Positions 1-5,518 are shown, numbered from the stretch's first letter. The stretch is 6,241 nucleotides of DNA from Methanomassiliicoccaceae archaeon UBA480 (GCA_002506425.1 DAXO01000016.1:345-6585); one strand, 5' to 3'. Program-made: numbers and translations. The notes: a model not told the origin generated them from the sequence alone.

Positions 1-2
1 TC

Positions 3-59
3 CTCTACGGCATAGCCTTCGACGGCAAAGTACCGACGATAAAGATGAGGAGGGCGTGA
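3..59 (+). CDS. 3' end of an unidentified protein (partial)
   Basis: The frame starting at base 3 is open from the window edge to a TGA at 57-59 and encodes LYGIAFDGKVPTIKMRRA. The mixed hydrophobic/charged composition and codon use resemble real coding sequence, and the gene orientation matches the following plus-strand genes. One other forward frame is also open until a TGA at 117-119, but its product looks random. I do not recognise the family from 18 residues, so no function is proposed. Confidence 0.45.
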   Translation, partial: LYGIAFDGKVPTIKMRRA

Positions 60-129
60 GCCTCCCGGTGTCATGCATCGATTCTGTTCAGGATTTAGTC
101 ATACGAAACAGTCTCTGATGGCTTGTCTT

Positions 130-143
130 GATGATGCATCATC
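130..143. promoter_or_regulatory. Perfect 14-base palindrome, possible operator
   Basis: GATGATGCATCATC reads the same on both strands. It lies about 80-95 nt upstream of the DUF2975-like start codon, in an intergenic region otherwise lacking features. A palindrome of this size fits a dimeric HTH protein, possibly the regulator encoded at 730-972, but it does not share the sequence of the larger palindromes at 952-997. Chance occurrence cannot be excluded. Confidence 0.3.
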
Positions 144-194
144 GACGGTATTCAGGACAGCATCGGAATTCGTTTCTGTTTGCAAGACGTCAGA

Positions 195-201
195 TTGATA
201 A
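195..201 (+). promoter_or_regulatory. Weak TATA-like element for the DUF2975-like gene
   Basis: TTGATAA is centred about 26-27 nt upstream of the ATG at 225. That is the spacing expected between an archaeal TATA box and a transcription start at or next to the start codon. The match to a TATA consensus is poor and no clear BRE is visible. It mainly supports choosing ATG 225 over the TTG at 180. Confidence 0.3.
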
Positions 202-224
202 TCGGGGCTGTCAATCCGGTCGAC

Positions 225-725
225 ATGAGAGGGGATCTGCATACGCTCAGAAAGACGTGCCTTTACGGCTCGAAGGTCATGGCTGTCGGAAGCATATTCA
301 TCGCGCTGGTTCTTGCCTGCCTTTTGGCAATCGGAGCTCTGTCCGCATTGACGGATGATCCCTCAGCGACGATGGCAGAGGTTCTCGGGGATTCTGTAGA
401 TGATGCGTGGGAGTATGCGGAGGTTCTTGCGGTATTCCTGCTGGCCGAATTCACTGTTCTCACTACCTATTGGGTGATGTCCTCCATCAGCGGAAACGAG
501 AGTCCGTTCACTGTCGAGAATACAGGACGCATCACCCTTCTTTCCAAGGTCTACGTCGTTGCAGCCTTCATCCTTGCCGTTTTCGAGTACGGCGGATCGC
601 GCTCTGTGGCATCAACGGCATTCTTGTTCTTCGGATGCATCCTTTTGGCTGCGGTTCTCTTCATGTTCGGTCTCATGGTCCGCTATGGATCCGTTCTTCA
701 GGACCAATCGGATCGTACGCTGTGA
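225..725 (+). CDS. DUF2975-like four-helix membrane protein
   Basis: The predicted product has 166 residues. It has four hydrophobic segments at roughly 17-42, 64-86, 104-121 and 128-153, and a short polar C-terminal tail. The GNESPF motif (90-95) before the third helix and the ending YGSVLQDQSDRTL resemble DUF2975 proteins, which typically have an ESPFT-type loop and a YG-x-LQ-x-x-SD-x-TL-type tail. The function of DUF2975 is unknown. These proteins are commonly encoded next to a small YozG-type HTH regulator, and that pairing is present here with a 4-nt gap. I chose ATG 225 because it places a positively charged N terminus just before helix 1 and fits a TATA-like element 26 nt upstream. A TTG at 180 would add 15 residues of unconvincing sequence. 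The pair is probably co-transcribed. A role in sensing a membrane signal for the regulator is speculation. Confidence 0.75.
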   Translation: MRGDLHTLRKTCLYGSKVMAVGSIFIALVLACLLAIGALSALTDDPSATMAEVLGDSVDDAWEYAEVLAVFLLAEFTVLTTYWVMSSISGNESPFTVENTGRITLLSKVYVVAAFILAVFEYGGSRSVASTAFLFFGCILLAAVLFMFGLMVRYGSVLQDQSDRTL

Positions 726-729
726 TACC

Positions 730-972
730 ATGGCCATAGTGCTCAGGCTGGACAGGGTGATGGCCGACAGGAAGATGCCGCTCAATCAGTTGGCCGAGCT
801 GGTAGGCATAAGCAATGCCAATCTCTCCAATATAAAGACCGGAAAGATCTGCGCCATAAGGTTCTCCACGCTCAACGGCATATGCAGAGCCCTCGGTTGC
901 CAGCCTGGAGATATCCTCGAATATGTGGAGGATGCCGATGGTGAGGACGATTTAATTATCGACAGTCGATAA
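730..972 (+). CDS. Xre-family HTH transcriptional regulator (YozG-like)
   Basis: This is an 80-residue single-domain DNA-binding protein. The Cro/C1-type fold covers about residues 5-65. The helix-turn-helix is QLAELVGISNANLSNIKTGK (about 20-39), followed by the RFSTLNGICRALGCQPGDILEY segment typical of YozG-like regulators paired with DUF2975 proteins. The acidic tail EDADGEDDLI is not part of the domain. The ATG at 730 is the first start after the DUF2975-like stop (723-725), and the protein begins MAIVLRLDRVM as in relatives, so a longer upstream start is unlikely. There is no effector domain, so a signal would have to come through a partner, plausibly the membrane protein. The last seven codons and the TAA stop lie inside a palindromic repeat that continues toward the transporter gene, suggesting control of that gene. 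That link is inferred. Confidence 0.88.
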   Translation: MAIVLRLDRVMADRKMPLNQLAELVGISNANLSNIKTGKICAIRFSTLNGICRALGCQPGDILEYVEDADGEDDLIIDSR

Positions 973-997
973 TTAATTCTCGATAGACAGTAATTAA
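952..997. promoter_or_regulatory. Tandem 25-base palindromic units, candidate operator
   Basis: Unit 1 (952-976) is a perfect inverted repeat: arm TTAATTATCGAC, a central A at 964, and arm GTCGATAATTAA. Unit 2 (973-997) begins TTAATTCTCGATAG and ends AGTAATTAA. It matches unit 1 at 20 of 25 positions but is symmetric only in its outer six bases. The units share TTAA at 973-976, giving a 21-base period, about two helical turns. The block overlaps the 3' end of the HTH gene and sits just upstream of the transporter gene. Two phased dimer sites next to a promoter fit cooperative binding by a small HTH protein. The binding protein is not shown by the sequence. Confidence 0.6.
968..978 (+). promoter_or_regulatory. 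Candidate TATA region of the transporter gene
   Basis: The AT-rich run GATAATTAATT sits where the two palindromic units join. A start site about 26 nt downstream would fall near 1000, shortly before the AGGTG ribosome-binding site at 1009-1013. If this is the TATA box, a protein bound to the palindromes would block TBP access, which implies repression. The AT-rich context makes the exact TATA position uncertain. Confidence 0.35.
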
Positions 998-1008
998 TAT
1001 GCATTGAT

Positions 1009-1013
1009 AGGTG
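1009..1013 (+). promoter_or_regulatory. Shine-Dalgarno-like AGGTG deciding the transporter start
   Basis: AGGTG ends 9 nt before the ATG at 1023. It overlaps the alternative in-frame GTG at 1011, so it can serve the ATG but not the GTG. This is the main reason for preferring the ATG. A leaderless start at the GTG remains possible but has no good TATA element at the needed distance. Confidence 0.5.
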
Positions 1014-1022
1014 CTCCCTTCA

Positions 1023-2027
1023 ATGAAGACTGCAGTGAAGCTGCTCAGCAGCACGGCTTTCATGATGGGCCTGGCGGTTGCCGTGTCTCTGCTGACCAAC
1101 AGCTACATCACAGGCATCTATCCCGATTTCCTGGCGAACGACAGCTCTCTCAGGAGCACGATAACGATAGTCCTGCTCGCAGGCATGCTGACGATAACCC
1201 TTTCCAGGATCCCGTACCGGAATCTGAATCCGGTAAGGAACGCCAAGTCGGTTGCCAGGGCTGTGGTACTAGGATTGTTAGTCGCGTCGACCGTCCCGCT
1301 GGTCGCCTATTTCCTTCTAAAGGATGTCGACGGCTATTCGCAGTACGCACCCGGCCTCGTCTTCCTTGCGGCCGCTCCTTTCGCCGGTTCCGTCGGTCCT
1401 CTCTCGCTCATCCTGCGCGGAGATCTGGAGCATGCGCTCAGATCGACCATCGTCGTGTACATCGTATCTCTGCTGTGGATCCCCGCTATAATCTGGATCA
1501 CACTCGGAGAGACCGTGGATATGAGGACGGTCGTCGTGACCGTGATCGAGCTTATCGGCGTTCCGCTTCTCCTTTCGAGGCTGTTCACCCGCGTCAGGAT
1601 CGACAAGACCGTCATGGCCGTGGTTCTGAACTGCATCATAGCGTTCCTCGTATGGGTGTCGGTCGGAGCCACCAACTTCGGTTCCGCGGGATTCGTCGTC
1701 CTGGCGGTGTTCATGCTGATAGCAGCCGTGAGGGATGCAGGCCTCGGCCTGGGAACCGAGTTCGCGGAGAGGAGGGCGGGGATCCCATGGTCGCAGAGGG
1801 TCACCGACGTTCTGATGATATCCTACAAGAACAAAGGCATCGCGATAGCTCTGTGCGTAGCCGTTATGGGTCCGATGACGCCCTACGCGATGGTCGCGAT
1901 AGCGGCCTCCATAATAGTGGAGGTCTGCTGGGTCGCATTCATGGATTCGGTGCTGTTCTCCAAAAGGAGGATGGAGACCGAGCTGAAGGCGGACAGCGAT
2001 GCCGGAAGGCATCAAGTCTGGGAATGA
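1023..2027 (+). CDS. SBF/BASS-family (bile acid:sodium symporter-like) transporter
   Basis: The 334-residue product has about ten hydrophobic segments (roughly 8-30, 44-63, 77-99, 109-132, 138-160, 169-187, 195-214, 220-239, 262-283 and 285-308), the usual length and topology of the family. The stretch FLAAAPFAGSVGPLSLILRG (114-133) looks like the interrupted helix 4, and YKNKGIAIALCVAVMG (268-283) like the second interrupted helix with its conserved Asn. These helices form the sodium and substrate sites in characterised members. The Pro-Cys seen in helix 4 of ACR3 arsenite exporters is absent (Pro119-Phe120 here), so arsenite export is unlikely. The substrate is otherwise unknown. Two charged cytoplasmic stretches (about 186-195 and 311-334) flank the last half. 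The gene lies just downstream of the HTH regulator and palindromic block and converges on the MTA phosphorylase gene. A GTG at 1011 would add four residues. Confidence 0.78.
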   Translation: MKTAVKLLSSTAFMMGLAVAVSLLTNSYITGIYPDFLANDSSLRSTITIVLLAGMLTITLSRIPYRNLNPVRNAKSVARAVVLGLLVASTVPLVAYFLLKDVDGYSQYAPGLVFLAAAPFAGSVGPLSLILRGDLEHALRSTIVVYIVSLLWIPAIIWITLGETVDMRTVVVTVIELIGVPLLLSRLFTRVRIDKTVMAVVLNCIIAFLVWVSVGATNFGSAGFVVLAVFMLIAAVRDAGLGLGTEFAERRAGIPWSQRVTDVLMISYKNKGIAIALCVAVMGPMTPYAMVAIAASIIVEVCWVAFMDSVLFSKRRMETELKADSDAGRHQVWE

Positions 2028-2034
2028 AGTCGAT

Positions 2035-2065
2035 GGTTCCCGCCGGATGGGGTCCGGCGGGAGCC
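2035..2065. terminator. Strong hairpin between convergent genes
   Basis: CCCGCCGGA (2039-2047) pairs perfectly with TCCGGCGGG (2053-2061) around the loop TGGGG. Four more pairs, one of them G-U, extend the stem to 2035 and 2065. It begins 7 nt after the transporter stop and ends just before the MTA phosphorylase stop, so it would form near the 3' end of both transcripts. Neither strand has a T tract after it, so this is not a classic intrinsic terminator. It may instead stabilise 3' ends or separate the two transcripts. Confidence 0.35.
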
Positions 2066-2068
2066 GGT

Positions 2069-2845
2069 TCAGAGCGCGCCGCAGCCTTTGGCTGCCTGTA
2101 TGCAGGTCTTGCAGGAGTCCTTGATCTTCGGGAGTCCGAGCTCCAGGAGCTTCAGGACCCTCTCGAGGCATTCGGACATGGTCCTGGTGACCATGTTGAT
2201 GTCCACGGGCTCATCCTTCCACATGTCGTAGTCCGTGATGGTGGCAAGGCTGCAGTAGCACATCCCGAGCTCTCTGGCGAGCTGGCATTCGGGCACCACG
2301 GTCATCCCGATGATGTCGGCGAAGTGCCTGAACATGTTGCTCTCGGCCCTGGTCGAGAATCTGGGGCCTTCGATGCACAGGTAGGTCCCGCCCATGTGGT
2401 ACCTTATCCCCATCTCCTTCGCAGTACCCTCGAACACGGAGTTCAGGTAGGGGCAGAACGGGTCGGGGATGGAGATATGGACGGTCTTGTCCATGAAGTA
2501 GGTGTAGTCCCTCTTCTTGGTGAAGTCGATGAACTGGTCGGCGATCACGAGGTCGCCGGGCATGAAGTCCTCCTGGAGGGAGCCGACGGCGCATGCGGAT
2601 ATGACGTACTTGCAGCCCAGCTCCTTGAGGGCCCACATGTTGGCCATGTAGGGAACGGAGGAGGGAGGGTGCTGGTGGGACTTCCCGTGGCGGTAGAGGA
2701 AGGCGACCTCCACTCCGCTGATCCTTCCGATCAGTATGGGGTCGGACGGCCTTCCGTAGGGGGTCTCGGGGAACACCTCGTCAATCCTTTCGAAGGTCTC
2801 GGGGTTGTAGATTCCGGTTCCTCCGATAATCGCTATCTTTGGCAT
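2069..2845 (-). CDS. mtnP: S-methyl-5'-thioadenosine phosphorylase
   Basis: This 258-residue enzyme is predicted to split methylthioadenosine with phosphate into adenine and 5-methylthioribose 1-phosphate, recycling the by-product of SAM-dependent reactions. It is a member of the PNP/MTAP family and is cytosolic. Visible family motifs are GGTGIY (8-13, phosphate site), YRHGKSHQHPPS (51-62), ALKELG (72-77), GDLVIADQFIDFT (97-109), IEGPRFSTRAES (158-169), MTVVPE (181-186) and TDYDMW (204-209). TDYD is the pattern that favours 6-aminopurines, which argues against the methylthioinosine-specific variant known in some methanogens. The C-terminal tail carries Cys245, Cys248 and Cys255, reminiscent of the cysteine-rich ends of hyperthermophile MTAPs. 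The start is set by MPKIAIIGG at the family's usual position. There is no Shine-Dalgarno sequence, and a TATA box lies 26 nt upstream, so the mRNA is probably leaderless and separate from the his cluster. Confidence 0.92.
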   Translation of the reverse strand: MPKIAIIGGTGIYNPETFERIDEVFPETPYGRPSDPILIGRISGVEVAFLYRHGKSHQHPPSSVPYMANMWALKELGCKYVISACAVGSLQEDFMPGDLVIADQFIDFTKKRDYTYFMDKTVHISIPDPFCPYLNSVFEGTAKEMGIRYHMGGTYLCIEGPRFSTRAESNMFRHFADIIGMTVVPECQLARELGMCYCSLATITDYDMWKDEPVDINMVTRTMSECLERVLKLLELGLPKIKDSCKTCIQAAKGCGAL

Positions 2846-2867
2846 GGACGAGTCTAAGGCCCATGTC

Positions 2868-2875
2868 CTATAAAG
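2868..2875 (-). promoter_or_regulatory. TATA box of the MTA phosphorylase gene
   Basis: On the minus strand this reads CTTTATAG, with TTTATA centred about 26-27 nt upstream of the ATG at 2845. That places the transcription start at or within a base or two of the start codon. The intervening sequence has no ribosome-binding site. This is the clearest promoter in the window and implies a leaderless mRNA. Confidence 0.6.
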
Positions 2876-2908
2876 TGGGTATGCTTCCTTCCCTGATGCC
2901 GATGGACG

Positions 2909-2925
2909 GGGGGCCGTCGGCCCCC
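2909..2925 (-). terminator. GC hairpin after the his cluster
   Basis: GGGGGCC and GGCCCCC form a perfect 7-bp stem around a 3-base loop, 11 nt beyond the PHP gene stop codon in the direction of transcription. No T tract follows. It may mark or protect the 3' end of the his transcript, and it lies upstream of the MTA phosphorylase promoter. Its role as a terminator is uncertain. Confidence 0.3.
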
Positions 2926-2936
2926 TTCCATGCGGG

Positions 2937-3587
2937 TCAGGCTATGTGCCTGACCGCTTCGTAAGGGGTTACGTGGAGAGCCTTCTCGGCCTCCTCCGGG
3001 GTCATGCCCGCTCCGAGGGCGACGATCATCGCGGCCTTCTCGTCCATGAGGTTCTCGGGGGCGTGCGTGTCGGAATCGATGACCATGTCGGCCCCGACCG
3101 TCCTGGCCATGTTTACCACATGCCCGTTGGTTATGTTGTGGCCCATGCGGCCGGTGACCTCCAGTATGACTCCGTTGTCCTTGGCGGCCTGGGCCTCTTC
3201 CACCGTTATGAATCCGGGGTGGGCCAGGACGTCGATCTCCGGGTTCTCCGCCGCGGCGCGGTTGGTTCCCGGAGCGACCGGTTCCGTGACGGTCTCGCCG
3301 TGCACGACGATCCACTGGGCTCCGTTCCTCCTGGCTAGCTTGGCGACCTCGTCGATCTTGGAAGGAGGGACGTGCGTTATCTCCACTCCGGGGATCACCT
3401 TGATGTAATCCTCGGCGAGCTCCACGGCCTTGGCCACGTTGGATGCGACGAATTCGACGTTGGTCATGTCGACGTGGTCCGTTATCGCTATGACATCGTG
3501 TCCCAGGACCATCGCCCTTCTGACGAGCTCCGCGGGGATCAGCTCCCCGTCGCTGAACACCGTGTGGGTGTGGAGATCGGCCCTCAT
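2937..3587 (-). CDS. PHP-domain phosphoesterase, probable histidinol-phosphatase
   Basis: The 216-residue protein is a single PHP domain, a family of metal-dependent phosphoesterases. Candidate metal ligands follow the family order: DLHTHT (4-9, His6 and His8), ITDH (35-38, Asp37 and His38), GVEIT (67-71, Glu69), VHGE (95-98, His96), LAHPGF (121-126, His123) and SDTHAP (172-177, Asp173 and His175). PHP proteins of the HisJ/HisK type hydrolyse histidinol phosphate. The gene's position as last member of a his cluster supports that reaction. It is shorter than typical HisJ/HisK (about 250-270 residues), so another phosphate substrate is possible. The ATG overlaps the hisIE stop as ATGA (3584-3587), with a GGGAG-rich sequence upstream, indicating translational coupling. 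The same frame is open further upstream, but that stretch is antiregister to hisIE and lacks PHP features, so the start before RADLHTHT is secure. Confidence 0.85.
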   Translation of the reverse strand: MRADLHTHTVFSDGELIPAELVRRAMVLGHDVIAITDHVDMTNVEFVASNVAKAVELAEDYIKVIPGVEITHVPPSKIDEVAKLARRNGAQWIVVHGETVTEPVAPGTNRAAAENPEIDVLAHPGFITVEEAQAAKDNGVILEVTGRMGHNITNGHVVNMARTVGADMVIDSDTHAPENLMDEKAAMIVALGAGMTPEEAEKALHVTPYEAVRHIA

Positions 3588-4189
3588 TGGGCCCTCTCCC
3601 AGAGCTTCCTGTAGACTTCGGACATGGGGAGGCCGGTCTTCTCGACCGCCACCATGGTGTGGTAGATGAGGTCGGCGAGCTCCCAGGCCATCTCGTCGGT
3701 GGACCTGTCCTTGATCGCCAGAGCGAATTCCCCTGCCTCTTCGATGATCTTCTTGCACATGCGGGTCTCGTCGTTGTACAGCTTGCAGGTGTAGCTCTCC
3801 TCGGTGGGGTTCTCAAGCCTGTCGTCCAGGACGCGCTTGAGCTCCGGGATGATGGCCATGGTCTCCTCAGTGCTTCCGTAGATGGTCTCGTCGAAGCACG
3901 AGGGCTTGCCGAGGTGGCAGGCGATGCCTCCGACCTGCTCCACTCTCGCCAGGAGCGTGTCGCCGTCGCAGTCGATCTGCAGGGATTTGATCTTCTGGAA
4001 GTGGCCGGACTCCTCGCCCTTCTTCCACATCTTCTGTCTGCTCCTGGACCAGAAGTGGGTGTATCCGGTCTTCTCCATGAGGTCCACGGCCTCCTGGTTG
4101 GCCCAGGCGACCATCAGGACCTCGTTCGTTATCCAATCCTGAACCACGACGGGGATGAGCCCGTTCGCATCGAATTTGAGTTCTGTCAT
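3584..4189 (-). CDS. hisIE: Bifunctional PRA-CH / PR-ATP pyrophosphohydrolase HisIE
   Basis: The 201-residue fusion catalyses steps two and three of histidine synthesis: HisE removes pyrophosphate from phosphoribosyl-ATP, and HisI opens the adenine ring of phosphoribosyl-AMP. The HisI half spans about 1-110. It shows FWSRSRQKMWKKGEESGH (46-63), the Mg-binding DCDGDT (Asp73, Asp75, Asp77) and the zinc cysteines Cys74, Cys91 (ACHLGK) and Cys98 (SCF). The HisE half (about 113-201) shows PELKRVLDDR, SYTCKL, KKIIEEAGEFALA (147-159) and ELADLIYH (170-177), the acidic metal-binding helices of the MazG-like fold. Both halves look intact. The start ATG overlaps the hisF stop as ATGA (4186-4189) and the stop overlaps the PHP start the same way. 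The hisIE frame stays open far into hisF, but that upstream translation is not protein-like. Confidence 0.95.
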   Translation of the reverse strand: MTELKFDANGLIPVVVQDWITNEVLMVAWANQEAVDLMEKTGYTHFWSRSRQKMWKKGEESGHFQKIKSLQIDCDGDTLLARVEQVGGIACHLGKPSCFDETIYGSTEETMAIIPELKRVLDDRLENPTEESYTCKLYNDETRMCKKIIEEAGEFALAIKDRSTDEMAWELADLIYHTMVAVEKTGLPMSEVYRKLWERAQ

Positions 4190-4938
4190 CTGATCTCGAT
4201 CCCCCTGTCCTTGAGGTACTGCTTGACCTCTCCGACGGTGTATTCGTTGTAATGGAAAATGGAAGCCGCCAGCGCCGCGGAAGCCCCGGTCTGCGAGAAC
4301 ACGTCGTAGATGTGCTCCACGCTCCCGCATCCTCCGGACGCTATCACGGGTATGGAGACCTCGTCCGCCACGGCGGCGGTGAACGGGATGTCGTATCCCG
4401 TCTTCACGCCGTCCGTGTCCATGGACGTCAGAAGGATCTCCCCCGCTCCGAGGTCCTCGGCCTTCGCCGCCCATTCCACGGCATCGATTCCGGTGCCACG
4501 GGTGCCTCCGTGGGTGAACACCTCCCAGTGGTCTCCGACGCGCTTGCCGTCGATCGCCACGACGACGCACTGTCTCCCGAAGCTGTCGGCGCACTCGCCT
4601 ATGATAGAAGGGTCCTTCACGGCCGCGGAGTTCACGGACACCTTGTCCGCTCCGGCGTTGAGGGCGTCCCTCATGTCGGATATGCTCCTGATGCCTCCGC
4701 CCACTGTGAGCGGGACGAAGAGGTTCCCTGCGGTCTGCGAGACTATGTCCAGCATGGTCTGTCTCGTCTCCAGGGATGCCGTGATGTCCAGGAAGGTGAT
4801 CTCGTCGGCGCCCTGCATCTCGTACTCGGCCGCCATGGCCGGAGGATCTCCGACCTCCTTCAGCCCTTTGAAGTTGACGCCTTTGACGACCTTGCCGTTC
4901 TTGACATCGAGGCACGGTATGATTCTCTTAGTTAGCAT
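4186..4938 (-). CDS. hisF: Imidazole glycerol phosphate synthase cyclase subunit HisF
   Basis: HisF is a 250-residue (beta/alpha)8 barrel. With ammonia from HisH it converts PRFAR to imidazole glycerol phosphate and AICAR, linking histidine synthesis to purines. Catalytic Asp11 (PCLDV) and Asp130 (AIDGKR) are both present at the canonical positions. The phosphate-binding segments VGGGIR (79-84), TSMDTDG (171-177) and ASGG (200-203) are also present. The length is normal and the protein looks complete. The partner HisH is not encoded in the window and must lie elsewhere. The start ATG is 4 nt after the hisB stop. A GGTGA ribosome-binding site (4943-4947) overlaps that stop codon, so translation of hisF is likely coupled to hisB. 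Confidence 0.96.
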   Translation of the reverse strand: MLTKRIIPCLDVKNGKVVKGVNFKGLKEVGDPPAMAAEYEMQGADEITFLDITASLETRQTMLDIVSQTAGNLFVPLTVGGGIRSISDMRDALNAGADKVSVNSAAVKDPSIIGECADSFGRQCVVVAIDGKRVGDHWEVFTHGGTRGTGIDAVEWAAKAEDLGAGEILLTSMDTDGVKTGYDIPFTAAVADEVSIPVIASGGCGSVEHIYDVFSQTGASAALAASIFHYNEYTVGEVKQYLKDRGIEIR

Positions 4939-4942
4939 GGGA

Positions 4943-5491
4943 TCACCCGATGATCTCGCGGTCCTTGGTGCTGAGCTCCTCGGACCTCGGCCTCACCGCG
5001 ACCGAGAGGGCCTTCCCCACGGCCTTGAACGCCGCCTCCACGATGTGGTGCTCGTCGAATCCGCGGATCACCACGATGTGGATGGTCATCCCCGCGGACA
5101 TGGCCAGGCTCCTCATGTAGTGGGTGTACAGGGGATCCGGGAGGTCCACGTCGGCGTAGGGCCTGTCGACCAGGTCGAGTGACGCCATCACGAGGGCGTC
5201 GTCCATGGGAACGACGGCTGTCGCCATGCGCTCTATCGGTCCGTCTCCGAGGGCCTGCCTGAGGGCCTTGCCGAAGGTTATGGCGCTGTCCTCGATGATG
5301 TGGTGGTCGTTGTCCCCCGCCGCGCTCATCCTGACGTCGAAGGAGGCGTATCTCGCCAGAGTCTCGGTCATGTGCTTCAGGAACTGGATGTCGCTCGTGA
5401 CATCGAACTTCCCTGTTCCGTCGATGTCGAGCGATATCGAGATGCGGGTCTCCCTGGTGCTGCGCTCGATCTCGGACTTCCTAGCGGTCAT
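4943..5491 (-). CDS. hisB: Imidazoleglycerol-phosphate dehydratase HisB (monofunctional)
   Basis: This 182-residue enzyme dehydrates imidazole glycerol phosphate to imidazole acetol phosphate using manganese. There is no fused phosphatase domain, consistent with a separate PHP protein doing the dephosphorylation. The two internally related halves carry the metal-site motifs: FLKHM (37-41), NDHHIIED (61-68), VVPMDDAL (93-100) and DEHHIVEAAFKA (146-157). Two departures from the common pattern are visible. The usual Asp of FLDHM is Lys39, and the usual GDLxxDDHH loop is shortened to GDNDHH. The metal-binding His and Glu residues are kept, so activity is expected. ATG 5491 gives the usual N terminus (RSTRETRISISLDIDG). 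A GGAGA sequence lies 9 nt upstream. The 32-nt gap to the preceding regulator gene contains an AT-rich, TATA-like stretch. Confidence 0.94.
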   Translation of the reverse strand: MTARKSEIERSTRETRISISLDIDGTGKFDVTSDIQFLKHMTETLARYASFDVRMSAAGDNDHHIIEDSAITFGKALRQALGDGPIERMATAVVPMDDALVMASLDLVDRPYADVDLPDPLYTHYMRSLAMSAGMTIHIVVIRGFDEHHIVEAAFKAVGKALSVAVRPRSEELSTKDREIIG

Positions 5492-5518
5492 GTTAAACTC
5501 TCTCCGGATGGAGGCGCT

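Larger units (their letters stand above)
60..224. other. Intergenic region before the DUF2975-like gene
   Basis: These 165 bases separate the partial upstream gene from the membrane protein gene. No convincing coding frame or RNA gene is visible. The region holds a perfect 14-base palindrome (130-143), a loosely repeated arrangement of ATGCATC followed by TTCAGGA (first copy near 74-94, second near 134-157), and a weak TATA-like element (195-201) at the right distance for a leaderless start at 225. Confidence 0.6.

Noticed and set aside
180..224. TTG start extending the DUF2975-like protein by 15 residues
   Set aside because: The ATG at 225 fits the family N terminus and the TATA-like spacing better, and the extension shows no family resemblance.
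1023..2027. ACR3-type arsenite exporter
   Set aside because: The helix-4 cysteine of ACR3 is missing and no arsenic genes are nearby. A general SBF-family assignment is safer.
2039..2061. Classic rho-independent terminator
   Set aside because: The stem is strong but neither strand has a following T tract, so only a possible 3'-end element is claimed.
1004..2857. 617-codon open frame on the plus strand
   Set aside because: It overlaps the SBF transporter in another frame and is antisense to MTA phosphorylase. Its product is charged and low in complexity with no recognisable domain, as expected for a GC-rich shadow frame.
2937..3758. Longer start for the PHP protein
   Set aside because: The extra 57 residues are an off-frame reading of hisIE. 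The PHP fold begins at the ATG at 3587, which is coupled to the hisIE stop.
3584..4915. 443-codon minus-strand frame suggesting a HisF-HisIE fusion
   Set aside because: The upstream part is out of frame with HisF and gives arginine/glycine-rich nonsense. Only the portion from 4189 is homologous to HisIE, and HisF ends properly at 4186.
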